Notes under the pieces: model-generated
Seen by the model: the letters and a program-made list of their open reading frames with translations, nothing else
Database searches by the model: none
What the model was told of the DNA's origin: nothing
Position numbers and translations under genes: made by a program
Assembly: GCA_947650285.1 (NCBI GenBank)
Contig: CANTFL010001464.1
Span: 1 to 64,000, forward strand
Source: Hyaloperonospora brassicae
Taxonomy: Eukaryota; Oomycota; Peronosporomycetes; Peronosporales; Peronosporaceae
Reading direction: 5' to 3'
Length of the DNA stretch: 64,000 nucleotides
In this document: one piece after another, positions 21,860 to 32,876 of the stretch
Layout: each line of letters opens with the position of its first letter
Position numbering within the stretch: position 1 is the stretch's first letter

Positions 21860-23192
21860 ATGCTGTTGCTGCGACGTGTGGGATCGCGTTGCAGTACTCG
21901 AGAGGCTTTTGTTGACTTGAGAGCACTTGCAGCAACACGGACACAATCGAAGACGTCGTCGCTGTCCGTCTGCACGCATCACTTACAGCGAAAAGGTCTC
22001 GCAACGTCGTCTCCCACAGCTCTGCAAGGGCTGAATGTCGACACATTTGACCTGCCGCCACTTCCGACGGCAGATGAAGTCGACGCTACGATTGCAGCCG
22101 CAGAAGCTACAGCTCAGCGCCAGCAGATGGCGAAAAAGGTCCAACATATGCCGATACGAGCTGTCCACATTGCTCGAAAAATGGACATTGCCAACCTCTT
22201 TCGGAAGCTGTATACGGACAAGTTCAAAGTCACTCACTATTTGCACCGGGACTCGATTGTGCTTCGACTGAACGGTAGTAACAACAACAACGTTCATGAT
22301 GGACTCGTCACGGGTGTGACGCGTCCGACTGTACAAGATCCATGCAACACGGGTAATGTTGACGCAGCGTCGATGCTGAGCATTGGATCCGGAGGCAAAA
22401 CTGTCACGTCTCGACGTGGCACTGATAAGTGGGTGGTGTATTTCGACTATGGAGCTGTTGTGTTTTTCAACTGTGATCAAGCACTAGTGAGCACGTTGAT
22501 TAAACACGCCACGCGCTTCTGTAGCGACGTGTTTGAGATGCGCGGACACGAGGAAGAGATGCTGCTTGTTGGCGACCCATCACAGAAGAAGTGGAGCACA
22601 TTGGTAGAAAACAACGTGCTGGTGCGTGAGATTGACCATATCAACGTGCACGTGATTGCTGGAGTGCTCTCACAGACGGTGGCTCTAGAGTTTTACGAGC
22701 GCCAGTGCGAGACCATTTTGCGTGAGTTTGAGAAGCTCAACACGGACGTGGAAAAGAATGGCCCCCGAGGTGCTCTATTTGGCCGTGAAAACGAACAGAC
22801 GAAGAGTCTCTTCAAGATTGTGGCGTCAAATAACACACTGCTGATCGACCTGGTGAGCAAGCTGCGCGTGATTGACCGTAAAAGGCCTGGCGATCCAGCT
22901 TGGAGTCAAACAAGATACCACAATATGTGGGAGTCTCTGCTCGAAGAGTTCGAGCTGAACGAGCGCTTCCAGAATCTTAATTTTAAGCTGGAGCTGATCC
23001 AGCACAATACCAAGGTGGGTAGGCTATGGTCGTTGGCACAAGTTGAATGAGTCGCTGACGTTGATATGCTTGCAGTTTTTCTTGGAGGTGCTGCACTCGC
23101 ATAAGGGCGAACGACTCGAGTGGTACATTATCATCCTCATTTCCGTTGAGCTGGGTATCGGTGTGTACGAGCTCCTTATGAAGCTGGCTTGA
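21860..23192 (+). CDS. Rmd1/RMND1-type DUF155 mitochondrial membrane protein
   Basis: Exons 21860-23014 and 23076-23192, 423 residues. The 61-bp intron is GTGGGT...TTGCAG, phase 0. ATG 21860 opens an Arg/Ser-rich mitochondrial-targeting-like leader (MLLLRRVGSRC). The DUF155 domain is clear: DKWVVYFDYGAVVFFN, DHINVHVIAGVLSQTVALEF and NNTLLIDLVSKLRVIDRK. The second exon carries FFLEVLHSHKGERLEWYI, then a C-terminal transmembrane helix (IIILISVELGIGVYELL), the usual end of this family. Human RMND1 supports mitochondrial translation in the inner membrane; that role is inferred here. The gene converges on the acyltransferase gene. Confidence 0.85.
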
Positions 23193-23316
23193 ATCGAAAA
23201 GTTTATTAGAAAGTGGAGAGGGCTATGTAGATGAAAAAAACACCGCAGAATCGAAAGGACGCGATAGCGCTATCAATGCCACCCCTTGCCAGGCGCCACA
23301 CTCTCGCCTGTGACGA

Positions 23317-23417
23317 ACGGCATTCGAGCATCTGGAGAAGCGGCAAACACTGGGTAGAATGACGGCATGCGTCATTCTACCCAGTGTTTACCGCTTCTCC
23401 AGATGCTCGAATGCCGT
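23317..23417. other. 101-nt near-perfect hairpin in a convergent 3' region
   Basis: Arms of about 48 bp (left from ACGGCATTCGAGCATCTGG, right ending CCAGATGCTCGAATGCCGT) pair around a 5-nt GCATG loop with one visible mismatch (C against T in GCGGYAAACACT). It sits 125 bp after the Rmd1 stop and 8 bp from the acyltransferase stop, so either transcript could carry it in its 3' UTR. It could be a miRNA or hairpin-siRNA precursor, a bidirectional terminator, or a foldback mobile-element relic. Confidence 0.8.
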
Positions 23418-23425
23418 TGAGTCGC

Positions 23426-24529
23426 CTATTTCTTGGCCCACTGAGCATGCTCGTGAGGAGCCTTGCGGTCCGTAAATTGCGATGCTGGCTGCCGTCCTCC
23501 ACCATTTACATGATCCCAGTAGTTGTTGAACGACACGAAATCGTCCAGACCTAAATCAACCGTCTTGGTACGCAGCATAGCGGCCAGAAGCGAGCGCAGT
23601 TTCTCCACCTGGTCCGAAGACAGCGTCTCGGACTCTTCTTGCTTCTTTTTATTCTTGCTACTTGGCAGCTTGGTCGAAGTCAGGTCGTTCAACTTCAGAT
23701 CTTGTGCATGCAGTAGTGTCACGCTCATCGTGTGGTACAAGTGAAAAGCGGTCCAAAAGAGGTGAGACCACGCACCTCCAGCAGTGTGACTCGGACTGAA
23801 GCGCTTGAACTCGTAACGGAATGACATCAGATGCACACGAGTTTGAGTTGGCAGGTTCTGCAGCAACGAAGTGAATCGTAGCACCGCTTTGCCGTTGCTA
23901 CGAGCTCCTTCCGGTAGCAGCACGACCGGTCCAGAGGCACGACGTATCACATCTGCCATCTTTCTCGTGGGCTTGACACGTTCAGCTGTCACAGGCATAG
24001 TCAAGGACCGGAAAAGCGCCTCTAGCAGTCCGCAGACATGTACGAGATGTCCTGAGGCACTCTTTTCGTCTGTACCGTAGACAAAGACGGGAGAAAAGCG
24101 TTTGGCCAGGTACAGCACCTCGAGGAAGCTCGTAGAGTTGCAAACGACCACATCACCCCCTCCGACTTGGGATGAACCCTTAACGCTCTTTGCTTTGGCT
24201 GTAGCCAGCCCCAATCGACGCGTGTTGGCAGCTCCTTCCGAAGTGAAGACACCAAAGAGGAGCAGCAGCAGAGAGCACAGCAGGTACTCGACGAGACGCT
24301 TCAGTAATCGCCCGACGAACGGAATCACGGCCAAAATGGATACCACGACGTTGACTAAAACGAGCGCCACAGCGACAACGAGGACCAACGGGAACCGCAC
24401 AAGGGCCAAGAGAGAGCCACATGCCACGTGGAGGATGGTCACGGGCCATCCAGACGTGAAGCGTCGACGCTGGGGCACGAACGGGTTGATCCCCGTCGTC
24501 AGATCCGCCCACCTGCTATACTTTTCCAT
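23426..24529 (-). CDS. PlsC-like lysophospholipid acyltransferase with altered catalytic box
   Basis: 367 residues from ATG 24529 (MEKYSRWADL); the frame is open for 29 more codons upstream, but this start fits the protein better. Two hydrophobic stretches at about 35-70 and 80-100 anchor it in membrane, probably ER. The PlsC domain follows with VVVCNSTSFLEVLYL and VLLPEGARSNGKAV. The second box is the standard substrate-binding EGxRS. The first, normally H-x4-D, reads N-S-T-S-F-L-E, so the catalytic His and Asp are Asn and Glu. Some fungal relatives (Loa1/Vps66 type), as I recall, also carry Asn here. The C-terminal third is Lys/Ser-rich. Activity is uncertain. Confidence 0.7.
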   Translation of the reverse strand: MEKYSRWADLTTGINPFVPQRRRFTSGWPVTILHVACGSLLALVRFPLVLVVAVALVLVNVVVSILAVIPFVGRLLKRLVEYLLCSLLLLLFGVFTSEGAANTRRLGLATAKAKSVKGSSQVGGGDVVVCNSTSFLEVLYLAKRFSPVFVYGTDEKSASGHLVHVCGLLEALFRSLTMPVTAERVKPTRKMADVIRRASGPVVLLPEGARSNGKAVLRFTSLLQNLPTQTRVHLMSFRYEFKRFSPSHTAGGAWSHLFWTAFHLYHTMSVTLLHAQDLKLNDLTSTKLPSSKNKKKQEESETLSSDQVEKLRSLLAAMLRTKTVDLGLDDFVSFNNYWDHVNGGGRQPASQFTDRKAPHEHAQWAKK

Positions 24530-24633
24530 GCGTGTTCGAGCCAGTGAGTTGCTTGTCGACGCCGGAAGCTCGACGCAGCAACATAACACAAAGTTGCTGG
24601 ACGAAACGAACTTCACGTCGCATTTTGCTCGTC

Positions 24634-25029
24634 ATGTCGAGACGTGTGCCACGCGCGGAGCTGCCGGAGGAGAACGACGTGGACGAGCTGCTGCGTCAGG
24701 AGGCTGCGTACCGGAAGGAGTTTGAGCCCGTTGCACCGTGGAAGCGCGACAATATCCCTGACTACGGCCCGCTGCAGGAGCACCATCACGTGCTCATCTT
24801 TGGCGTCGTGGGGACGGCCTGCACGATTTTCTACGAGTTTACCGACTACTTCAGCGAGATCCACCGGCTAGTGGCCTACGTGGCGATATGGGCCCCGCTG
24901 TGGTTTCGTCTGCTTGGTCGCGTGTCTCCAGCGCCGACGGACGAGGAGCTGGATGCCAGAGAACGACGCGAGTTTGAGAGGAACCTGCAGCGTATCGCCG
25001 ACGAAAAGGACAAGGGCGACGATGATTGA
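24634..25029 (+). CDS. Small predicted membrane protein, unknown function
   Basis: 131 residues, starting at ATG 24634, about 105 bp from the divergent acyltransferase start. An acidic N-terminus (ELPEENDVDELLRQEAAYRKEF) is followed by two hydrophobic segments, about residues 53-72 (VLIFGVVGTACTIFYEF) and 80-97 (LVAYVAIWAPLWFRLLG). The tail is charged and probably helical (DEELDARERREFERNLQRI), ending KGDDD. The layout suggests a small two-helix membrane protein with both ends on the same side. I do not recognise a family. Confidence 0.65.
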   Translation: MSRRVPRAELPEENDVDELLRQEAAYRKEFEPVAPWKRDNIPDYGPLQEHHHVLIFGVVGTACTIFYEFTDYFSEIHRLVAYVAIWAPLWFRLLGRVSPAPTDEELDARERREFERNLQRIADEKDKGDDD

Positions 25030-25170
25030 CGAGCTCAGCACTGAGAGGCGATCTCTTTAGAACCCTGTATCACACTGTGCATTGACAAGTTCACTTCCGC
25101 CTGTCGGCTGTTCATCGTTCTCACGTCCTCGTCCTCTTTGCCCAGTCCACGAGCTGCTCGCCCGTCCGTT

Positions 25171-27133
25171 CTACTTGCGGAACCAACCAAAGAAACCGCC
25201 ACTCGCGTTGGCATCTGCCGTCTCGGCAGCCCTCTCGGCATCAGTCTTCGTGCGCTGCGTCAGGTCCGGGAACTCGAGCTCCTTAAATGCCACATCGAAT
25301 AGCAGTGGCTTGCACGGCACGGCGCGAAACTCGGGTGGCAGCTTCACCAGCTCGCGGTGGCCCTCCACGGTGCCAGCCTCGAACTCGTTTTGACGATCCA
25401 CAAGAGTACGGACCCGACGTTTCTTGCCCTTTTTGCCCTTCTTGCTCGTTTCCTTGCCTGCCAACGACAGCTGATCCAGCTCCAAACGCATGGCATCAGC
25501 ACGCGTCGAAGACCTCAAAAAGCTCTCTGCTGTCGCGCGACTAACAGCACCCGCGAGCTCTCCGTGTAGTTCGCGCGTAAACTCCTGCAACAGATCGTCT
25601 TTAGCTGCAGGCTGTGCTGCCAGAATGCCTTCGGCTTCGGACAAAAAGCTAGAGGCGTACTGGTACAGAGCCATCGCTTCACCGAACCCGTGCTGTAGCA
25701 AGTAGGTCTGAGCAATCGTTGTTGCACGGCACGCACGAAAGACCGCGTTGTAGGCGCTGTATTGCGCGGCCCGACGCGGCTCGAGTTCACGTAGACCAGG
25801 GATGATCAGAATATCGCCAACAGTCTGCACCAGCATGTCTAGAATATGCGTGAGCTCGCCAGCCTGTTGTGCTGAGAAACGCTGCTTCAGTGTCCGGTAT
25901 ACGGTAGCTTGGCGCTCAAGCTGCTTGCTCAGCTTCTTGAAGCGCGCATACTCCTCCAGAGCAGCGAGCAACTCCAGGTCCGAGTGCACAAGCGCACTGC
26001 CACTCTTGGCTTGCTGTTCCAGCTTTGTCGTAGCGCTCTTTAGGGTGTGCAGAAGTGCATCATAGGCACTAAGTAACTCCAGAAATCGTGCCTCACGGGC
26101 TTTATCATTCTGCGCAGCTTCCAGCTCGACAGCAAGCTCATCGGTGCGAACCACTGCCAAGCCGATCTCCTGTGTCGGCACTGTCAGCTGCTGCTGCTTC
26201 CACTCCACGGACCCTAGATTGGCAACCTTTTGCTTACGCGCTTCGAGCAGCACTAGCTCAATCTTCGACTGCAGCAGCGAGTTGTTAGCGCCCTCGCTAC
26301 CTGCTTGCAACTCCAGCGATGACGTCTCGGTTATGCTACCCGTGCGTCCCTGCAACGCCAGTCGATGCTCGCAAAAGCGGATAAACGGCTGCAGTTCGTC
26401 CGCTGAGCGCGAGAATAACTCCTTTTGCGAAAACGTGCCCACCTGCGACAGGTCCGTATAGATGCGTCGCACTGTACCAAACTTCTCCAAAGCTTCCACG
26501 TGCTCTTCACGATGGAAAGCCAAGTTGCCAGCCATGTAAGCAGCATAAGCCTCTGCTTCGAGACTCGTGCGGGCGTCAGCACGGACGGTGCAGATCGCAG
26601 CCAGCCGCTGACTCCACTCTGCGGCCTTGCGAAGACGTCCAGTCAAGTGAAACTTGATGCGGGAGTTGGCATCTTCTCCGTTCTCCAACTTGTCCAAGTT
26701 GTCGTCCTCCTTCAGCTGCATGGCGTAAGCCCAAGCCCGCTCGGCTTTGTACAGGGGCAGATACAGCAGACGGTGCTCCGTCGCCGTCTCAGCGTCCACC
26801 TTCTTGTTGACAAACTGTTTGCCTTTTCCATGCGTGAACTTGACCGACTTGCGGATGCGGCGCAGACGGCGGGCACAGTACTGACGGTAGCGCTGGAAGT
26901 CGCGATGACGCAGTCCGTTTTGCAGCTGCGCAGCCTTCACAGTCTCGAGAACTGCAGCCACGCGACGGTGTCAGTTTACAGCACAGAGAGAGAGAGAGAG
27001 AAAGATCGAGGGAGAGAGGGACAGATACATGAGCGTGCAAAAGCCGCATATAGAGCAGCGGGTACGTACTGGGGATACTCAGCACCTCGGTATCCATCGC
27101 AGGCGCTTCCTCTACCTTTGCTCCCTTGGCCAT
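25171..27133 (-). CDS. SRP68: Signal recognition particle subunit SRP68
   Basis: Exon 1 27133-27070 and exon 2 26951-25171, 614 residues. The 118-bp intron (GTACGT...CTGCAG, phase 1) contains a CT/GA microsatellite. The spliced start is MAKGAKVEEAPAMDTEVLSI leading into LETVKAAQLQ. RNA-binding N-terminal domain: NGLRHRDFQRYRQYCARRLRR, typical SRP68. TPR-like helices follow, and the C-terminus KPLLFDVAFKELEFPDL is the usual SRP72-binding end, then a Phe/Trp tail (GGFFGWFRK). It binds SRP RNA and SRP72 in co-translational targeting to the ER. It shares a ~200-bp divergent promoter with the exosome gene. Confidence 0.92.
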
Positions 27134-27336
27134 CGTCTCCTGCTTTCGATACCGGTTTTGTTGGGACGCAACCGATGTTTGATCGAGTACGGGGAGAGCA
27201 GTGTGGGTCCCTCGACCGAGTGACTGCGCCACCATTGGGTCCGAATCTCGGGACGCTGATCCCGTGAAGACATCGAGTGGTTTCCACCCTCTGGTGTGCG
27301 TCGACTGTACCACAAATCGATCGCCACTGTATCGAG

Positions 27337-28182
27337 ATGCAGAACTGCTACTACCCACTGCCAGTGCAGCCACGAGTGCCAGTGCCTGCAAAGGGCGGCG
27401 CGTCTGCACAGCGTCTGGATGCAACGCGAGCAAGTACCGACGACATGCGACGTCCTTTCATGCAACTGGGAGCCATTAGCGGTGCAGCAGGATCGGCGTA
27501 CGTCGAGTTGGGGCGTACGCGGGTGGTCTGTGCTGTTTACGGCCCACGGGCGGATACGCGAGCGCGTCGCGAGTTCAGCAAAGAAGGCCAATTGGTATGT
27601 GATGTTAAGTACGCTCCATTTGCCGATGAATGGACTCGTCGCGAGCGTGGTCAGGACCCGGACGAGATGGAGCTGTCGGCCATTATGGAGGAGGCGCTGG
27701 CCCCCGCTGTGATGCTGCACAAGCTGCCTAAGTGCATTGTGTCAGTGTTTGTGACCGTGCTGGAGAATGACGGAGGAGTCTTGACCGCTGCTATCAATTG
27801 CGCGTCACTGGCGCTGGTTGATGCCGCTGTGGAGATGTACGACGTGGTCACGGCTGCGAGCGTGGTGAGTGTTGACAAAACGCAGGAAGAAGTGACGGCA
27901 AACTTTGTGCATGGCCGGACTGACAATGTGTGTGCCGGATGCTGTGTGTAGGGCATTGTGAATGGCTTTGTGGTCCTGGATCCGAACAGGGATGAAGAAC
28001 AGCGTGGAGATGGTAGGCTGGCGCTGGCCTACATGCCGTCGATGGAACGGGTCACATACATGTTGCAAGCTGGCAAGATACAACACGCGCAGTTGCAAGA
28101 AGCGGTCGATCTTTGCACGGATGCATGTACCGGTGTCACGCAGTCGTTACTCACAGCGTCGGTCGTGCAGGCTCTGTCCTAA
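27337..28182 (+). CDS. Exosome RNase PH-like core subunit, Mtr3/EXOSC6 type
   Basis: Exons 27337-27864 and 27952-28182, 252 residues; intron 87 bp, GTGAGT...TGTAG, phase 0. RNase PH fold: RRPFMQLGAISGAAGSAYVE, RVVCAVYGPRA, LVCDVKYAPFADEW and LAPAVMLHKLPKCIVSV. The stretch LALVDAAVEMYDVVTAASV favours Mtr3/EXOSC6 over Rrp41. Exon 2 gives GIVNGFVVLDPN and a helical C-terminus. It would form part of the six-subunit ring of the 3'-5' RNA exosome; eukaryotic ring subunits of this kind are generally catalytically inactive. The first ATG in a good position is used. Confidence 0.8.
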
Positions 28183-28354
28183 CCTTCTTAGATACAAGCA
28201 TCATACAAACACATTTTTTGCAATGACAAAAGCCCTTTGTGTGCAAACTGTGTTTCTTCATTCGAGTGTCTCGCAGGCAAGAGCTAAGGTAGCGCTGCAC
28301 CACCCTCGCACTGTCGTATAGCACTAGAGGTTCGTTTTTCATGATGCTCGGTAT

Positions 28355-29509
28355 CTAGGCAACAACCTCCGCCTTGCGGTTCTGGAGCAAATTCTTCATA
28401 AAGAACTCGCCGGCCTTGTAACTAGAGCGCACCATTGGTCCACTGGCCACGTACAAAAAGCCCATTTGCTCGGCCACCTTTTGCCACTCGGCAAAAGCTT
28501 CAGGCGTCACGTACGACTTAACCGGCATGTGCTTGGTGCTTGGACGCAAGTACTGGCCAAACGTCACAACGTCCACTCCACTGTTGCGCAGATCGCGAAG
28601 TGTTTGGAACACATCCTCGTTGCGTTCGCCCACCCCTAGCATTAGCGACGTCTTCGTTACGAGGTGCGGTGCAACCACCTTGACGCGCTCGAGCACGTGA
28701 AGCGACTGCTTGTAGTTGGCACGATAATCACGCACCCGACGCTGAAGTCGTTCCACTGTCTCCAAATTGTGCGCAAAAACGTCGAGTCCTGACGTCGCCA
28801 CTTGGTCAATCAGCTTGTCGTGGCCCTGGAAGTCTGGCGTCAGACACTCAATCAAGATCTTCGGCAGCTTCGCACGCAGCGTGCGGACAGTCGTGGCAAA
28901 GTGGCCCGCGCCAAAATCATCATAGTCGTCGCGGTCGACGCTCGTAAAGACAATGTAGTCCAGTCCCCAGGCGGCAATCGCTTCTGCCACCTTCTTCGGC
29001 TCTTCGGCGTCCAACGGAGCCGGTTTCTTGCTCGTCTTGACAGCACAAAAGCTGCATCCGCGCGTACACGTATCACCCATGAGCATAATCGTTGCTGTTG
29101 CAATGCCGTCCTTGCCGCCGCTCCAACACTCGCCAATGTTTGGACACTTGGCCTCCTCGCACACGGTACTCAGTCCCAGACTCTTGACCGTCTTGCGCAG
29201 CCGCTCGTAGTTGGCGCCTTGCGTGGGCTGCGCCTTGAGCCACTTGGGCTTGCGGTTTGACGCATTCGGCTTTCGAGAAGGCTTCGAGTCTGACGCAGCG
29301 TCGGCTTCGAACGCAAAGTCCGCGAGCGACAGCGCCTGCTCTGCGAACGTCGGGCCAAGACGCGCCTCCTCCGTGAGTCGTTCACGCAGCGCTGAGAGAC
29401 GAGAGCCACCGGCGGAGCGTGTCACCTGTACGGAGGGAGCGCTGCTGCTCGAGCGGACGTGCTCAGCAGCCACGCGCGTGTACCGGATCACTGTCGTCGT
29501 CACGTGCAT
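28355..29509 (-). CDS. LIAS: Lipoyl synthase, mitochondrial
   Basis: 384 residues, single exon. Radical-SAM enzyme inserting two sulfurs into octanoyl-protein to make lipoyl groups on 2-oxoacid dehydrogenases and glycine cleavage H protein. Auxiliary cluster Cys117, Cys122 and Cys128 ([12 protein letters not shown]); SAM cluster Cys148, Cys152 and Cys155 (CTRGCSFC); C-terminal RSSY at 361-364 supplies the Ser that ligates the auxiliary cluster. All catalytic residues are present. The first ~90 residues are Arg/Ser-rich with no acidic residues in the first 15, consistent with mitochondrial import. Converges on the exosome gene 172 bp away. Confidence 0.95.
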   Translation of the reverse strand: MHVTTTVIRYTRVAAEHVRSSSSAPSVQVTRSAGGSRLSALRERLTEEARLGPTFAEQALSLADFAFEADAASDSKPSRKPNASNRKPKWLKAQPTQGANYERLRKTVKSLGLSTVCEEAKCPNIGECWSGGKDGIATATIMLMGDTCTRGCSFCAVKTSKKPAPLDAEEPKKVAEAIAAWGLDYIVFTSVDRDDYDDFGAGHFATTVRTLRAKLPKILIECLTPDFQGHDKLIDQVATSGLDVFAHNLETVERLQRRVRDYRANYKQSLHVLERVKVVAPHLVTKTSLMLGVGERNEDVFQTLRDLRNSGVDVVTFGQYLRPSTKHMPVKSYVTPEAFAEWQKVAEQMGFLYVASGPMVRSSYKAGEFFMKNLLQNRKAEVVA

Positions 29510-29740
29510 TTTTCCTCTTGCTAAAGAATTTGTGACTTTGTCGGGTGGTTACGCGTCTTTCCATACCCATCAAATAGACAGTTTGGATTGGCAGAAATGT
29601 GGCTCGGAAACGCATAGATGGGATTCCATCGCATGTATACACATGTGTAACATATGCATCCACGGTATACACGTCGATGTATATTCGTTTGTGTGTTTGT
29701 AGGTTTTGCTACTGTCCAATCGAATTGTACAGTTCCGAGC

Positions 29741-30132
29741 ATGATTGGAGGTGCGGCGCGCGGGTTGTTCCAGAGTGCACGGCAAGTGCGACGAGCGACT
29801 CTGCGGCAGGTGAAGAAGCAACAGCGAGTGCGCACGGCTGGCAAGCAAAGTGAAGAGACGAGACGAACAGTGTGCGGACTGGCGCGAGGCGAGAGCGTGA
29901 TCATCAATCAGCAGAGACGAACGATCGGACGTGCACGATTTTTTGAGACGGTAGTGAATGGTTGCGTCTGCAAGTACAAGCGCACTGTTTGCTGATAGAC
30001 TATGAACGTTGTGTCTGTCAGATGCCGCGGGTTGTGATGATGGGAACAGTCAGCGTTATGAGTGTAGGAGCTATCGACGCACTTGTCATTTCACTGAAAG
30101 ACTTGGCGGACGATGACGACGACGGTCGATAA
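29741..30132 (+). CDS. Small basic two-exon protein, possibly mitochondrial membrane
   Basis: Proposed exons 29741-29950 and 30022-30132, 106 residues; 71-bp intron GTAGTG...TGTCAG with TGCTGAT as branch candidate, phase 0. Unspliced, the frame ends after 84 residues. Exon 1 is very basic (MIGGAARGLFQSARQVRRAT) and looks like an import leader. Exon 2 gives a hydrophobic stretch (VVMMGTVSVMSVGAIDALVI) and an acidic end (DLADDDDDGR). I do not recognise a family. It is divergent from lipoyl synthase with 231 bp between starts. Confidence 0.45.
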
Positions 30133-30427
30133 TGGCGCTTTGCAGCGCAGAGAAATAGCAGGACGTACGAGCGATTCAACCGTATCGTGTGGGATCAGTA
30201 AAGACTTCGTAGCGGTGATGATAGAGATTAACACGGGTACACCATACGTGCACTATCACTAGTAGTGCATTGGCGGGAAAAGAATGTCGTCTATTCAACA
30301 ACTTACAATTCCCAGCTCATGCCGATGTCTTGCTCATGGTTACACTGCCCAGTAAGAGGCTACTCTGTCTTTTAACATCCCCAAATGATGATAGTCATCC
30401 GAAAAGAGCCCACACTCAGCCACTACC

Positions 30428-31132
30428 TTACTCCATCACGGGAAACTCAAACACAACGTCTTTGTTGGTGAGCTTCTTGTACACGGTGGCAAACGTGTCA
30501 AGCTTGGTCTCCACGTTGACCTGATCCTTAGGGTCCAGGTGTACTTTCAGCAACTTCGAGCCATCAAGACGACAGCGCGTGCGCTTTCCAACGATTTCCG
30601 TCGGGTACACAAGATCCTGCACACAGAGCGACAGAAAATAGGCCGTTGACATGAGTATACGGCATGGGGTGGCTAGCACCCAGAGGCCATCATCGAATTT
30701 TCAAGTAGAATAAAATGGACACAGCAAAACTTTGGTGGTGGTACGTACGTCAAGGATCTGCTCCTGCACGTGAGTAAGCGTGCGCGAGCGAGGGCGCGGA
30801 CCAGCACCGCGGTTAGCGCGGGAGTAGCCCTTGCCCAGGATCGTGCGCTGGGCAATGATCACGACGTGACGGCCAGAAAACTTCTTCTCTAGCTCGCGTA
30901 CGAGACGGGCCTGGATCTTCTTGAAAGAGGCGTGAAGACGGTAGGGCACAAAGATCACAATAGCCTTGCGGCCCGACGAGATGTCCACCTGCTTGGCGGC
31001 AGTGATGTACAGGTCCTTCAAGTCGTTCTTGATCTCAGCGGTGGACTGCTCGAGGTTGAAAAGCTCCTGAGCCACTTGCAGCTCAAACTCGTCGGCAGTT
31101 TGGCCCTGAGGCTTGACAATCTTGGTGGCCAT
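30428..31132 (-). CDS. RPS7: 40S ribosomal protein eS7
   Basis: Exon 1 31132-30749 and exon 2 30616-30428, 190 residues; intron 132 bp, GTACGT...GTGCAG, phase 0. Matches eS7: [67 protein letters not shown] joined to [12 protein letters not shown], and [22 protein letters not shown] at the end. Length is normal for eS7 (about 190-195). ATG 31132 sits in a strong context (CCACCATGG). Confidence 0.93.
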
Positions 31133-31948
31133 GGTGGATGGGATGTGTTGACGTCTTTGAGCAAAACAGCGAGTGTGCGGGAAACGGAGAAGGAGCTGCT
31201 GGCCAGTCGATTGACGGACCGCCTCAGATCTGAGGAGGAGAATTTCGACGAATGAAGAGGACGGACTGGTGTCAGCATCGTGAATTGCAAAAGTGGAAAG
31301 ACCCGTCATCGACGACTTGAGCCGGTGTTTGCTTAGTCAGGCATCGGACTCAACCCCTCGTTTTCAACCCATGTGAGTAAATCGCATCAAATTCGAAGCT
31401 AATTGGCGGCCAAGCGAAGAGATCAGGTTGTAGTCTTGCCGTTGTCTGCACTGGTAACCTACAGGAATGCGTCCGCATGTCTATCTGTGCTGATTCAGTG
31501 CAGGACTTGAGAGTAGTATGTGCAGCCACATAGCAGGAAACCTCAATCGACAAGCGCTGGGCGCGGTGGAATGGAAAACAGCTGCACATGATGGCTTGGC
31601 CTAGCTACAACTGCCGAACGTGCTACCAGCAACGACCCATAAGCGCGAATCAGTGTGTGTGTCGCTAGACGAGACGGAAGTTAACTTGCATGTCTGGTGC
31701 AATCCTGCTATTGATTAGCCATCACGCCGGCAAGGTACGGGTTCCTTCTTAACCCGAATGCGTCACCCACACTGCTCTGGACAAATCACCGTTGTTGTCA
31801 CTTTTGGAGCACTCATGTAAGAGGTTGGAGACCGAATACGCAAAGTGCAGTGCAAACGAAACGTGTCAACTATAGTCTCTGGTACCGCCCATACCGCCAC
31901 CACGTGCGTGACAATCCGCTGCCGTCTCAAGGTGGCATATGCAATCGA
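31133..31948. other. Intergenic between eS7 and the ING gene
   Basis: 816 bp. The right part must contain the 3' region of the minus-strand PHD gene and the left part the eS7 promoter. No further coding frame, repeat or RNA gene was recognised. Confidence 0.4.
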
Positions 31949-32876
31949 TTACTTGATCCCCAGCTGAGTCTTGCAATCTTGACAGTACCACTTGCCTTGC
32001 GGCTGATCCGTGAGTCCCACACAACTGAAGTGGAACCACTCGTACTTGCAGTCGTCGTTGTCGCAGCCCACCATTTGTCCAAACGACACGCGACGACAAC
32101 CGCAATAAATAGGCTCGTTTGGATCAATTGGCAAATCCTCCGAGGCCAGCAGCATCGACTCAGACGCAACCGGGTCTATCACAGTGGTTTCAGCGGCTAC
32201 TCTCTTCCTCGAAGACGAGTTCCCTCCGCTAGAGGATTTTGGCCCCACAGAGGTCGACGATTTGTCCTTTGTGCCAGTACCCGAAGCTGACACTACACTG
32301 TTTTTGCTCCGGACATTGGCAATTTGAGGGGTTGCATGACCCTGACTGTTGTATTGCACTTGGTGCACTGTCGTAGCAGCTACCTTTTGCTTCTTGCGTT
32401 GAGGTCGGCTGTCTTCCTGGTACTCTCCATTAGCCTTCAACAGGGCCGCATAGCTTTCCAGCTCTCTATCGAGTCGACGGATGTGGTGGTCCACAATGTC
32501 GTAGCTCTGAGCTGCAATTGCAATCTTCTCGTCCAGCTTCTGCACCACTAAAGCATGTTTCTCTTCCAAACTCTCCAGCCGTTCCTTGGCACCAATAAGC
32601 TCTCGCAGTTCTTGCTCCGTAGGTTCGCTTTTCGTCGTGTCGTTGCACCGCGCGAGCACCTTTTGTCTCGAGTCGATTAAGTACGCTTTCTGCTCTTTCT
32701 TTAGGTCTTCGAAGAGCGGGTAGGACGTCTGGAAAGAAGGCCGTTAAAATGAGCGCAAGAGAAGCAAGAAAGAGTTACCATACCTTATCCAGGTCCCGCA
32801 TGAGGTCGAAGTTGCGCTTGATCTCTGACGGCAACATGTACATGCTCTCCAGGTAGTCTTCGACGTACGTGCCCAT
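31949..32876 (-). CDS. ING-family PHD-finger protein
   Basis: Exon 1 32876-32784 and exon 2 32728-31949, 290 residues; 55-bp intron GTATGG...TTCCAG, phase 0. The N-terminal ING domain reads YVEDYLESMYMLPSEIKRNF, then MRDLDK joined to TSYPLFEDLKKEQKAYL, a helical HAT/HDAC-complex-binding region. A Ser/Thr/Lys-rich linker follows, then the C4HC3 PHD finger YCGCRRVSFGQMVGCDNDD, YEWFHFSCVGL, KWYCQDC at about 238-283. ING proteins read H3K4me3 and recruit histone acetyltransferase or deacetylase complexes. All zinc ligands are present. Confidence 0.9.

Noticed and set aside
27029..27336. Earlier in-frame ATG at 27277 for the exosome subunit, and frames across the SRP68 first intron.
   Set aside because: The extra 20 residues are not family-like and lie in the divergent promoter; the intron carries a GA/CT microsatellite.
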